64,000 bases of DNA from an uncultured Bacteroidales bacterium (GCA_902768435.1 CACXLJ010000013.1:1-64000); one strand, 5' to 3'; shown: positions 52,670 through 60,645, numbered from the stretch's first letter. Translations and numbers: made by a program. The notes: generated by a model not told the origin, from the letters alone.

Positions 52670-54325
52670 TTATTTCTTCACAGCATCATCTAACCGTCGA
52701 CACAAGTGAGATAACAAACTCAGCATGTCTAAACAATCGTTTTCTGTGAATAATCCACTTTCTTTTAATTCTCTAATCTCTTCATGTGCAATAGGATTCC
52801 TTACTCCGCTCATCATTCCAGCAGACATGAACTTTTGCCCATCTTCTACATTTTCTTTGGTTGAATTTGAAAAATCAGTACCATTCTTTTTCTTATAGTT
52901 TGAAGATACTGACAAAAGAGCATTATCTTTTCCAAAGACTTTTAGCATGAGTTTTTGTCCATCCTCATTACAATTGGACTTCTCTTGAACTCTTGTTTGA
53001 TAACGCTTAATCGCTTCTTCAACAGCCCTATAAAAATCCGCATTCTTATAATCTGCGTATGAAGCATCTTTTACTACCTGGTGTAAACGGCGCCAATGGT
53101 ACTGTGCATATTCAGGGATAAGGGCATGCAATGCACCGACGACTTCACTTTGTTTGTCGCTTTCCAATTCAGAATTTTCCACTACAGAATCTACGATCTT
53201 TTCGACACCTTTCTGTATGTCTGGTGTTAGTGTAGGATACCATTGTCTAAGATCAACTTTTGTCTTCTCTGTAATCTTGCGCTGCCGCTCTGTTTTCCTC
53301 TTGGCACGCCAATTTCGCTCAACAGAAGACAATAAAAATTTCAAATTATCTCGAAGTTCTGAAGTTATTTGCAAATCCCAACTCAACGACTGACGATCAG
53401 TTGATATTATATCCTCTTCTTGCTCATCTACGAAATCCACATCTAACCATCCTGTCAAGTACGAATAAAAGTGACTGGATTCCCCAACCCCGAAAAATTC
53501 CGGGGCATTTACCATACGTCCATGAGCATATAAAGTTATTCCTCGCAATCCTGGCTTTAGCGGCTTCTCCGTTGCCAATAGTTCTCCAATAATATTCTTT
53601 TTATAAAGATAATGCTCTTTGTCCTCAATAAAAGCGGGCACATTCCATGTGAATTGAGCATCAATATTTCTATATCTTAGTGTTTTATCTATAGGAATTG
53701 GCACATTATCATTTAGTGTTATATCTGCAACAAAGTCATCATCAAAGAAATCAAAAAGGCGTGCAAGACTGCCAGCTAACCCTTCTGGATCAAAAGCAGT
53801 TTTGCGCTTAAGATTGGTTAGAATGATTGTTGTGCCTTGCTCTTGAGGATTACATGACTCTATTGTATATTGAGGCTCATAGTTTGGCGTTTTAGAATGA
53901 ATAATGTCATTCCAATTCATAGTAAAGTTAACGCATTCACCATTCTTCTTTGTAACAATTTGAATCGTATCACCAATTCCGAAAAATGCCAATTTCCCCA
54001 ATCCCTTACGTCCTGTTACTTTTCGTTTCCCATTAGGGCTAAGCCCGCTATCAGATTCTCTCCTTTTACGGCCTATTCGCAAAAAGTTCTCATTGATTTC
54101 ATCAAATGACATTCCGACTCCTTTGTCAACAACGGCAATGCTCTTCCCCTCTTCATTATCTTTAAGAATAATATGTACTTCAGGAGATTCCGCATCATAA
54201 CTATTGGCAATCAACTCTGCTATAGCATTAGGTAATTGCGAATACATCTTGACTCCCAAATGTTCTATCGTCTGGGGATCAAAACTCATTTCCAGTTTTT
54301 GATTTTTATTTTCTATATCTGCCAT
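52670..54325 (-). CDS. GHKL (MORC-like) ATPase with C-terminal Ymh/HEPN-like domain
   Basis: 551 residues. GHKL ATP-binding motifs: N-box AIAELIANSYDA (catalytic Glu37, Asn41, Asp44), G1 VVDKGVGMS (Asp67), G2 GRKGLGKLA (105-113). A transducer-like domain follows (about 200-340), with the basic run RNWRAKRKTERQRK near 337-350. The last 130 residues resemble the TIGR02391 (Ymh) family, with RNPIAHEE at 509-516; R509 and H514 fit the R-x4-6-H motif of HEPN ribonucleases. GHL ATPases next to methyltransferases are known in restriction loci; this fusion is unusual. It starts 5 bp after a C5 methyltransferase gene. Confidence 0.85.
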   Translation of the reverse strand: MADIENKNQKLEMSFDPQTIEHLGVKMYSQLPNAIAELIANSYDAESPEVHIILKDNEEGKSIAVVDKGVGMSFDEINENFLRIGRKRRESDSGLSPNGKRKVTGRKGLGKLAFFGIGDTIQIVTKKNGECVNFTMNWNDIIHSKTPNYEPQYTIESCNPQEQGTTIILTNLKRKTAFDPEGLAGSLARLFDFFDDDFVADITLNDNVPIPIDKTLRYRNIDAQFTWNVPAFIEDKEHYLYKKNIIGELLATEKPLKPGLRGITLYAHGRMVNAPEFFGVGESSHFYSYLTGWLDVDFVDEQEEDIISTDRQSLSWDLQITSELRDNLKFLLSSVERNWRAKRKTERQRKITEKTKVDLRQWYPTLTPDIQKGVEKIVDSVVENSELESDKQSEVVGALHALIPEYAQYHWRRLHQVVKDASYADYKNADFYRAVEEAIKRYQTRVQEKSNCNEDGQKLMLKVFGKDNALLSVSSNYKKKNGTDFSNSTKENVEDGQKFMSAGMMSGVRNPIAHEEIRELKESGLFTENDCLDMLSLLSHLCRRLDDAVKK

Positions 54326-54330
54326 AATTG

Positions 54331-55389
54331 TCAGGAATTAGAAATTATAGTTTCACCTAATCTTCTCGCATATTCGCATGGCACAGCATTTCCAATAATT
54401 CGAGCCGCACCAGCGATACTGTTTGTTTTAAAGACATAGTCTTTCGGGAATGTTTGTAGTGTGGCACCTTCTCGAATGGAAATGGCTCTGTCCTCATCGG
54501 GGTGGGCAAAACGTCCGTTAGAGATACTGAAAAACTTTGTCGTAATCGTTGGAGAAGGTCTGTTCCACCACATACGTCCGTAATTATCCTTGAAAATATC
54601 GTCTTTTCCGGCATAACACTGAAGTTGTAAATCTGGTTGAGATGCCCAACTAAGACGGTTACCTCCATCATGAGGGGTCAGGGCCATGCGTTTTAAACTT
54701 ACTTCACTTAATCCAGCAACCGTATGTTGAAATTCGGATTTATCTTTATGTCCGGCTTTTATCTTTGGGAAGCCGTTATTCTCTCCTAAAACATCCGCAA
54801 CTGTTATAATCTCATTGGATTTTTCAGGCAGAGAAATATCAACACCTTCTAATCGGGTTGCTATTAAAGAAAAACGGCGACGACTCTGTGGCACACCATA
54901 GTGGCTCATATCCACAATCTCTTCTGTATGCTTATACCCCAATTTCTCTATTTTCCTCAAAAACTTTGGCAAGATTGTTTCTTTATTGGTCACAATGCCA
55001 GGGACGTTCTCGACCAAAACATATCCAGGCATATAATATTCAATGAATCGGGCAAAATTCATCAACAAGCCTTTCGATAGTTCTGCTTTGGAATGGTCGG
55101 TATTGATAATGCTATAATATTGACAGGGGCTGCAACCAACCATAATCAAACGGTCGTCATTCTTTTGTACTTCAAAATTCTTTTCGAAATAGTTGCTATG
55201 AAGTCTCTTTACATCCCTACGCACAAATACACTGCCTGGATTATTGTACTCATACGTTTCTTTGGCGTTTTCGTCTAAATCCACACCAGCAATTACGTCA
55301 ATACCTGCTTGACGCAAACCGCATGTCATTCCTCCGCCTCCGCAAAAGAAATCTATGGCTTTATATTTTATCTTTGATACATCTTTCAT
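54331..55389 (-). CDS. C5 cytosine DNA methyltransferase paired with the GHKL ATPase
   Basis: 352 residues. Motif I AIDFFCGGGGMTCGL (about 11-25), motif IV VGCSPCQYYS with Cys89, motif VI LVENVPGI, motif VIII VPQSRRR, motif X IIGNAVPC. Intact and full length, and clearly different in sequence from the two other methyltransferases in the operon. Its start overlaps the TOPRIM gene by 4 bp and its stop is 5 bp before the GHKL gene, so these three are translationally coupled. Confidence 0.92.
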   Translation of the reverse strand: MKDVSKIKYKAIDFFCGGGGMTCGLRQAGIDVIAGVDLDENAKETYEYNNPGSVFVRRDVKRLHSNYFEKNFEVQKNDDRLIMVGCSPCQYYSIINTDHSKAELSKGLLMNFARFIEYYMPGYVLVENVPGIVTNKETILPKFLRKIEKLGYKHTEEIVDMSHYGVPQSRRRFSLIATRLEGVDISLPEKSNEIITVADVLGENNGFPKIKAGHKDKSEFQHTVAGLSEVSLKRMALTPHDGGNRLSWASQPDLQLQCYAGKDDIFKDNYGRMWWNRPSPTITTKFFSISNGRFAHPDEDRAISIREGATLQTFPKDYVFKTNSIAGAARIIGNAVPCEYARRLGETIISNS

Positions 55390-56021
55390 TCGTCCTTTTC
55401 AATGTTACATTTCAAGAACCCCTTCAACGGCTCTAGATACTCTGCATCCAGATTCCAGTGCTGGGTATTCTCGTAGTTGCGGTTTGCGTCTTTTATCAGT
55501 TTCTTCTGAGTCTTTGACGTGCCCAATAACGTTTCAAGATAGGCGTATATCTTGGTCTTTTTGGCGGGGATGGTCAGAGTGGGTGGAATCTTAGTGAGGA
55601 TTCGCACCTCTGCAAGTTCTCCTTCATAGGTTTGCCAGCAATCCATGACAGGCTGATTGTCGGGATTGATGATGTTTTCCAGCAAGTCTTCCAAGGCGCC
55701 TGCATCTTTGTTGTTGGGCAGTAGGAACAACTCAAACTCTACGCCAAATTCTTCCTTGATGGCAAGCAGTTCGGCACGACGTGCTTCTATGTCCTCGTCA
55801 GCATCAAAGATGACGAGGTTAATGCCTTCAAGGTCTGAGTTCTGACGCATGGCACCTATGGCGTCTTCTGACCTCAACTTCTGATAGCCACCTGTATCGC
55901 CTTCTTTCCCTGGATGGGTGATGCTGCCTTTGGGAGCTTTTTCGCCGAAGATATGGTGATAGTAATCCTCGAAGAATTTCTTGTCGGCGTCACCCTCTAC
56001 TATTATCTGAAACCTCTTCAT
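55386..56021 (-). CDS. DUF3226 TOPRIM-type nuclease-like protein
   Basis: 211 residues. TOPRIM-like pattern: conserved Glu9 in IIVEGDADKKFF and a DxD in VIFDADED (Asp73, Asp75), then FLLPNNKDAGALEDLL, typical of DUF3226. In OLD-family systems a TOPRIM nuclease works with an ABC-type ATPase; here the ATPase is the preceding gene and overlaps by one base (TAATG). Nuclease or toxin activity is inferred. Confidence 0.82.
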   Translation of the reverse strand: MKRFQIIVEGDADKKFFEDYYHHIFGEKAPKGSITHPGKEGDTGGYQKLRSEDAIGAMRQNSDLEGINLVIFDADEDIEARRAELLAIKEEFGVEFELFLLPNNKDAGALEDLLENIINPDNQPVMDCWQTYEGELAEVRILTKIPPTLTIPAKKTKIYAYLETLLGTSKTQKKLIKDANRNYENTQHWNLDAEYLEPLKGFLKCNIEKDE

Positions 56022-57097
56022 TACGCCAACCCTCTAAGTTCAACATCGTTTTCGCATGCTCCGCTCAGACCTTCGTAACTGTATTTATAGGCCTGATGTC
56101 CTTTTACAGGAGTCTTAGCGAGTGTATATAACCGCATCTCTTGCTGATACTCTGGATGTTCTTCCAGCATTTCATTCAAGCTGCTTAATGTTTCCTTGCT
56201 ATGAGTAGTAACGAACACTTGCTTGTTTGTTGTGGTTGCCAAGGAGAAGATGGCTTCCCATAACTTCTTGTAGGCAGAATAGTGCAAGCCATTTTCAATC
56301 TCGTCTATCAAAAGTATATTGTTCATGGGATTGGCAGATGCAGCCACAATATTCAGATAACGGCGAAGACCATCACCTTGCATATTGACCGCCAACAACT
56401 GATCGATTCCTTCCAGACCTACATAAGCGACATTATTCAAAATCTCCAATGTGGTGATACGACTATCAAAGTTCTTCAATCGCTCTGTTACGGTATCTTT
56501 TAGTCTGCGCTTTATCAACTCAATCAAGTCATTGGCTGGATTGCCAGCAGCCAAATCAGCAGGAAGGAGAGCCACGCTGTTCTTTTCTAAATATCCTTCT
56601 GCCAGTTTCTTGTTAGATATCAGCCCTTGCTGATTGACTGTCAAGCTACACTCGTGAGTACTCTTTTGTTTATCAGATTCAACATCAAAAAGCATCTTCA
56701 GCGTATTCAGGAAGGTCTTTGTTTCTGATGTTGGTATCTGTCCGTTTTGCAAATCCTGCTGCGACTGCCCGTCAAAGACATAAGTCAACTCTAAAGACAA
56801 GTGCCGCTTGATATTATCAAACAATTCGGAAGAAATCTCAGGCTTTACCTTTAAGTCATAATTATGAAACATATAGCCCAAGTCTGCAAAACTGCTATAG
56901 TTGCGAGACCTGATAGAATTGATAGTTTGAGGCAGGTCTGGGTTGGACATCCCCATCACCAGCAAAAGGCATTCAAGGACAGAACTTTTTCCTGAACTAT
57001 TCTGCCCCAGAAGTATATTAACACGGGAAAAGTCATCTATCTTCAGATGGTCAATACCTCTAAAGTTCTTTATTTCAATATTTTTGAATCCATCCAT
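56021..57097 (-). CDS. OLD-like AAA ATPase (AAA_15/AAA_21 type)
   Basis: 358 residues. ABC-type ATPase: Walker A LLGQNSSGKSS (G31-S39), a signature-like MQGDGLRRYL, Walker B NILLIDEIENGLH (D265-E266) and H-loop VTTHSKE. No fused TOPRIM domain; the nuclease-like part is the separate next gene, as in split OLD (PARIS-like) systems, where the ATPase senses phage proteins and releases the TOPRIM effector. The N-terminal sentence IEIKNFRGIDHL is family-typical. 30 bp after the XRE gene. Confidence 0.87.
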   Translation of the reverse strand: MDGFKNIEIKNFRGIDHLKIDDFSRVNILLGQNSSGKSSVLECLLLVMGMSNPDLPQTINSIRSRNYSSFADLGYMFHNYDLKVKPEISSELFDNIKRHLSLELTYVFDGQSQQDLQNGQIPTSETKTFLNTLKMLFDVESDKQKSTHECSLTVNQQGLISNKKLAEGYLEKNSVALLPADLAAGNPANDLIELIKRRLKDTVTERLKNFDSRITTLEILNNVAYVGLEGIDQLLAVNMQGDGLRRYLNIVAASANPMNNILLIDEIENGLHYSAYKKLWEAIFSLATTTNKQVFVTTHSKETLSSLNEMLEEHPEYQQEMRLYTLAKTPVKGHQAYKYSYEGLSGACENDVELRGLA

Positions 57098-57127
57098 TGT
57101 CGTTATTGTTTTAAGGCTTTATGATAA

Positions 57128-57310
57128 TTACAACTCTTTGCTTTGGGTTCCTAAATCCACTAATTGTGCCATGGAGGGCTGTATCTTGTTCGTTTTCCAC
57201 CGTGAAACGGTCATGTCGGTGACACCCATCTGTTCGGCAAGCCATCGGTTGGTGATTTGCTTGTCGGCCAACACCACTCTAATTCTGTTTTGACAATCCT
57301 TCTTCGTCAT
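57128..57310 (-). CDS. Small XRE/Cro-type HTH regulator at the head of the defence operon
   Basis: 60 residues from the ATG at 57310. An upstream in-frame ATG at 57340 is rejected because it overlaps the -7 box. HTH: NRWLAEQMGVTDMTVSRWKTNK (about 19-40, shown as LAEQMGVTDMTVSRWK). Its size fits controller (C) proteins of restriction-modification systems, which delay nuclease expression until DNA is methylated. It is the first gene of the operon, so it likely regulates the whole set. Confidence 0.85.
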   Translation of the reverse strand: MTKKDCQNRIRVVLADKQITNRWLAEQMGVTDMTVSRWKTNKIQPSMAQLVDLGTQSKEL

Positions 57311-57337
57311 CAATCTTGGTTTTATTTGTTGTATGTG

Positions 57338-57345
57338 CAAATATA
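57338..57345 (-). promoter_or_regulatory. -7 box (TATATTTG) of the defence operon
   Basis: Minus-strand TATATTTG, 28 bp before the XRE start at 57310. It is the only promoter match seen for the whole 12-kb operon. A clear -33 element is missing, which would suit activator control. Confidence 0.55.
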
Positions 57346-57498
57346 AACATAATTTGTTAAACAGCCTAACATGATGTTGAATAGTATCTCATTTTTAGCA
57401 CTTTTTGTGTTTTTGACATCTTGTTTTGCATCCGTCCCGATCAAATTACACAGTGCCCTTTGCCCTATTGCAGCTATGCGTTGTAAACCGAGTTTTAC

Positions 57499-57560
57499 GG
57501 CCTAATGGGTCATTTTTGGGGAAAATCTTGGCCTAATGGGCATTTAGGGTGGTGAAATCC
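57499..57560. repeat. Degenerate copies of the boundary repeat
   Basis: GGCCTAATGGG occurs at 57499-57509 and 57530-57540, each followed by a (T)CATTT stretch. On the minus strand 57499-57531 reads as a shortened variant of the boundary-repeat core (AAGATTTT...AATGACC...TAGGCC). A further relative, CGGCCTAATGACC, lies at 59058. Confidence 0.6.
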
Positions 57561-57614
57561 CTTAAAATGCCCATGAGTGCTTTGTTTGTATAATAATCGT
57601 AATGTACAAAGGGC

Positions 57615-57685
57615 GGTCTATTGGTCATTTTTTAGGATAAAATCTTTGAAAACGCCCATCAACACTTGTCTTTGCAGCATTTATT
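57615..57685 (-). repeat. Right copy of the island-bounding inverted repeat
   Basis: Inverted partner of 41846-41915. The core 57615-57659 matches 41 of 45 positions of 41871-41915 on the opposite strand. It lies 45 bp from the stop codon of the chromosomal MalY-like gene. Confidence 0.8.
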
Positions 57686-57729
57686 ATTAATATGATGCAA
57701 AAAATTAGCGAATGATCCCAAGTCGTGTT

Positions 57730-58920
57730 TTACTGTTGCTTGAGGCGGGCGACGGCGGCGCGGAGCTGCTCCATGGCTTTTTCGAGCAGCGGGCGTGGGG
57801 TGCCTACATTGAGTCGCATGTGACAGTAGCCGGGAACGCCGTAAATCTCGCCGTTGTTGAGCGCGAGGTGAGCCTCCTCGGCAAAGAAACGCACCAGCTG
57901 GGCATGGTCCAGGCCCAGTCGGCGGCAGTCGAGCCACATCAGGAACGATGCCTGTGGCTTGATGGCATAGATGTCGGGGATGTTTTCCTTGCAGTAGTTG
58001 GCCACATAAAGCACATTTTGCTCAATGTATTTTTTGCAAGCCTCGAGCCATGGCTCGCAATAGCGGTAGCCAACCTCGGTGGCGAGCAGTGCGGGGATAT
58101 TGGCGTTGCACAGTTCGTTCACTTCGACCCAGCGATAGAACTCACGGCGCAACTCGGGGTTCTTGATGACCAGCCAGGTGCTCTTCAGGCCGGGGATGTT
58201 GAAGGTCTTGCCTGGCGATCCGCAAGTGATGGTGACGGCTGCAGCATCGTCGCTAACGGTTGCCAGTGGCGTGTGCTTGTGACCAAACAAGGTGATGTCG
58301 CCAAACACCTCGTCGCTGAATAGAATCACATTGTAGCGGCGGGCGAGGGCAGCAACCTGCTGGAGTTCCTCTTTTTTCCACACGATGCCTATGGGGTTCT
58401 GCGGGTTGCACACCACCATGATGCGAGGTTTTTGCTGGATGAACACGCGCTCAAGGTCGTCAAGATCCATCTTGTAGAAATGGTCGCCGGTGGGGATCAG
58501 GTTGTTGCGAACAGCCAGTCGGCGGTTGCCTTCGATCACATCTTTGAAGTCGTAGTAAACCGGTTCCTGCAGCACCACGCGGTCGCCAGGTTGGGTGAAG
58601 AAGTTGAGAATCATTCCCAAGGCGGGCATGCCACCGGGCATGAATGTCATCTCTTCACGGCTTATCTCGAAGCCGTTGCGGCGGCGTTGCCAGTCGATGA
58701 TCGATTGCCAATATTCGTCGTAGGTGTTGGTGTAGCCATAGATGGGGTGCTCTTGGAAACGGTTTACCAGGGCCTTGCTTATCTCGGGGCAAACGGCAAA
58801 GTCCATGTCGGCAATCCATAGTGGCAACAAGTCTTTGCTGCCAAACTCAGAGGCCAGATTATCGGTTCTTTTGCAGTGTGTGCCATGGCGGTCAATTATC
58901 GTATCAAAGTCGTAGTTCAT
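57730..58920 (-). CDS. MalY/PatB-type PLP-dependent C-S lyase/aminotransferase
   Basis: 396 residues from the ATG at 58920 (MNYDFDTII). Fold-type I PLP enzyme of the MalY/PatB branch: LPLWIADMDF near the N-terminus, CNPQNPIGIVWK (about 165-176), SDEVFGDI with PLP-binding Asp, and the Schiff-base lysine in SPGKTFNIPGLKS (about 235). Members act as cystathionine beta-lyases. It sits just outside the island and has its own promoter. Confidence 0.9.
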   Translation of the reverse strand: MNYDFDTIIDRHGTHCKRTDNLASEFGSKDLLPLWIADMDFAVCPEISKALVNRFQEHPIYGYTNTYDEYWQSIIDWQRRRNGFEISREEMTFMPGGMPALGMILNFFTQPGDRVVLQEPVYYDFKDVIEGNRRLAVRNNLIPTGDHFYKMDLDDLERVFIQQKPRIMVVCNPQNPIGIVWKKEELQQVAALARRYNVILFSDEVFGDITLFGHKHTPLATVSDDAAAVTITCGSPGKTFNIPGLKSTWLVIKNPELRREFYRWVEVNELCNANIPALLATEVGYRYCEPWLEACKKYIEQNVLYVANYCKENIPDIYAIKPQASFLMWLDCRRLGLDHAQLVRFFAEEAHLALNNGEIYGVPGYCHMRLNVGTPRPLLEKAMEQLRAAVARLKQQ

Positions 58921-58970
58921 AGTTTTACTGATTAGATGAAGGTTAAACAATAGTTGTCTGATTCAGGCTA

Positions 58971-58978
58971 CAAATATA
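58971..58978 (-). promoter_or_regulatory. -7 box (TATATTTG) of the MalY-like gene
   Basis: Minus-strand TATATTTG, 50 bp before the start at 58920, with a GTTG 19 bp upstream as a weak -33. Confidence 0.5.
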
Positions 58979-59079
58979 CAATATTTTGCTTGAATCGCAA
59001 CGGGTCGTTCGACCGAAATGTTATGTTTTTGTCAATTTTGAGCCGTTTGTCCCTTTTCGGCCTAATGACCGATTTGGGT

Positions 59080-59991
59080 TTATTCATTGGCTGCCTGCAC
59101 TACCTCAGAGTAGATGTCGGTGAGGGCGTTTAGCTCGCCCTGGTCGGTGGCGATAGCCGAACCCGAAACGACGATTCGTTTTACCAGTGTGGCTTCGGTG
59201 TAGCTGCGCGAATATTTCCCTTCCCTGTCGGTCCAGTTCAAGTAGGTGTAACAGTGGGGGAAATAGGAGCCATTGGCATTATCGTCGTAGTGGATTTTGT
59301 ACGCTCGGTCAAGTTTGAATCCACTCTTTTCCTTGTTGGCAAACACGCCGGCATTGGCATCAACAATGCTATGGAGCAGGTCGCCGATTTCCTCGTTGGT
59401 GATGCCATTGACGCCATCAAGTTTGTTGGGATAAATCCTCAGCACGAGCCGATTAGATCGGTCCGCAGCTCCTTTGGGAACAATGAGACAGGCCTCACTG
59501 TCGTTGAGTTTTTTGCGGTCTATCACTTCATAGTCTTCGGCAAGTGGGAAGGTGATGCCGCACAGCGTGACATTTTGATCGCCTTCATTGCTTTGTTCAG
59601 CGGGTTGATTCTCCTCCTCGCTTGGCTGCTCTTGGTCTTGGACTTGTGTGCTCTGTTCCACTTGTGCGGCGACCTCGGTTTGCTCCGATTTCGCAGCATC
59701 CTTTTTGCCCGAGAATACTCCCGTGGCAAATAGAATGGCAACCGCAGCCCCGACGACTACTAGGGGGATTAATACATAGAGCAAGGTCTTGTTCGATGTT
59801 CCTCGGTTTTGCTCAGGCTGTGGATACATCGTTGGCTGCTGCATCGGCTGCTGTGGCTGGCCTTGAACGGTGTTCTCCTGTATGGGGTTGGGGTTGTTGT
59901 CTGTTTCAGGCGGGATTACATCGGCACCACAGCTTAAACAGAATTGGGCGTCGTCGGAGAGAGGTGCTCCACATTCGTTACAAGTCTTCAT
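59080..59991 (-). CDS. Zinc-ribbon membrane protein
   Basis: 303 residues. One zinc ribbon at the N-terminus (CNECGAPLSDDAQFCLSCG, about 4-22), a Gln/Pro-rich linker, a single transmembrane segment (about 69-90, LLYVLIPLVVVGAAVAILFA), a Glu/Gln-rich stretch (100-140), and a C-terminal domain of about 155 residues outside the membrane. It shares its layout with the protein at 20709 but not its C-terminal domain. Function unknown; co-oriented with the lipoprotein gene 16 bp downstream. Confidence 0.8.
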   Translation of the reverse strand: MKTCNECGAPLSDDAQFCLSCGADVIPPETDNNPNPIQENTVQGQPQQPMQQPTMYPQPEQNRGTSNKTLLYVLIPLVVVGAAVAILFATGVFSGKKDAAKSEQTEVAAQVEQSTQVQDQEQPSEEENQPAEQSNEGDQNVTLCGITFPLAEDYEVIDRKKLNDSEACLIVPKGAADRSNRLVLRIYPNKLDGVNGITNEEIGDLLHSIVDANAGVFANKEKSGFKLDRAYKIHYDDNANGSYFPHCYTYLNWTDREGKYSRSYTEATLVKRIVVSGSAIATDQGELNALTDIYSEVVQAANE

Positions 59992-60007
59992 AATATAATG
60001 ATGATGA

Positions 60008-60412
60008 TTATTTCACTTTTTTGAAAGTTCTTTCTTGGTGGTCGTCACCCACGAAGTAGTAGAACGAGATTTGATCCTCGGTGTTCATGCCGGGTCCGGT
60101 ATAGTAGGTGTGCGATTTCTTGCCGTCGTAGATGGAGAAAAACTCGGCAGCGTCGTAGCGGAATTGACCGTGGTGCATTTTGAACACATACGAGCCCTCG
60201 CCCTTGCCCGTCAACGAGTCCACGGGGCTGGAAAAACTCCAGGTCACGGTCTTGCCGTCGCCATTGAAAATGAGCGTGTCGCCGTTACACACAAACACGC
60301 CATTGTGCGGCGCAGGTTCTGGCCCCAGATGGTTGGTGTTGGGTGGTCCGCCATGCACTCGGCACGATGCCACGGCCATAACGATAAGCAATGAAGTAAA
60401 AAACGGTTTCAT
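60008..60412 (-). CDS. Small lipoprotein, unknown family
   Basis: 134 residues. Signal peptide with lipobox VASC near residue 17. The mature part looks beta-rich (DTLIFNGDGKTVTWSF, SFYYFVGDDHQERTF) and may be a small lipocalin-like or META-like barrel; no family is recognised. It lies upstream of the zinc-ribbon gene on the same strand and may share its transcript. Confidence 0.72.
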   Translation of the reverse strand: MKPFFTSLLIVMAVASCRVHGGPPNTNHLGPEPAPHNGVFVCNGDTLIFNGDGKTVTWSFSSPVDSLTGKGEGSYVFKMHHGQFRYDAAEFFSIYDGKKSHTYYTGPGMNTEDQISFYYFVGDDHQERTFKKVK

Positions 60413-60442
60413 CTCTAAAACTATATTTGTTGTTGTTTGTTA

Positions 60443-60450
60443 CAAAGTTA
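60443..60450 (-). promoter_or_regulatory. -7 box (TAACTTTG) of the lipoprotein gene
   Basis: Minus-strand TAACTTTG, 30 bp before the start codon at 60412. The rest of 60451-60645 is AT-rich with no feature seen. Confidence 0.55.
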
Positions 60451-60645
60451 ATGCATTTTTGTTATAAAACAGTGAAAAATGAACAAAAACCAAGACTTTC
60501 AGTTGTTTTTCGATAGATTTCCTCTTTAGACATGGTCTTGTCAATTCTTCAGAAACTCCAATATCTTCGCACTTCAATCACAGCAAAAAAAAGACCTATT
60601 ACTGTATATTAGGCATTCCAAATATAGTTTGAAATAAAAAGTACA

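Larger units (their letters stand above)
57346..57729. other. Intergenic region at the right island edge
   Basis: About 380 bp between the operon promoter and the MalY-like gene. It contains a family of degenerate repeats: the right island-bounding copy (57615-57685), a shorter degenerate copy (about 57499-57531), and GGCCTAATGGG at 57499 and 57530. No ORF or RNA gene is supported. Confidence 0.65.
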
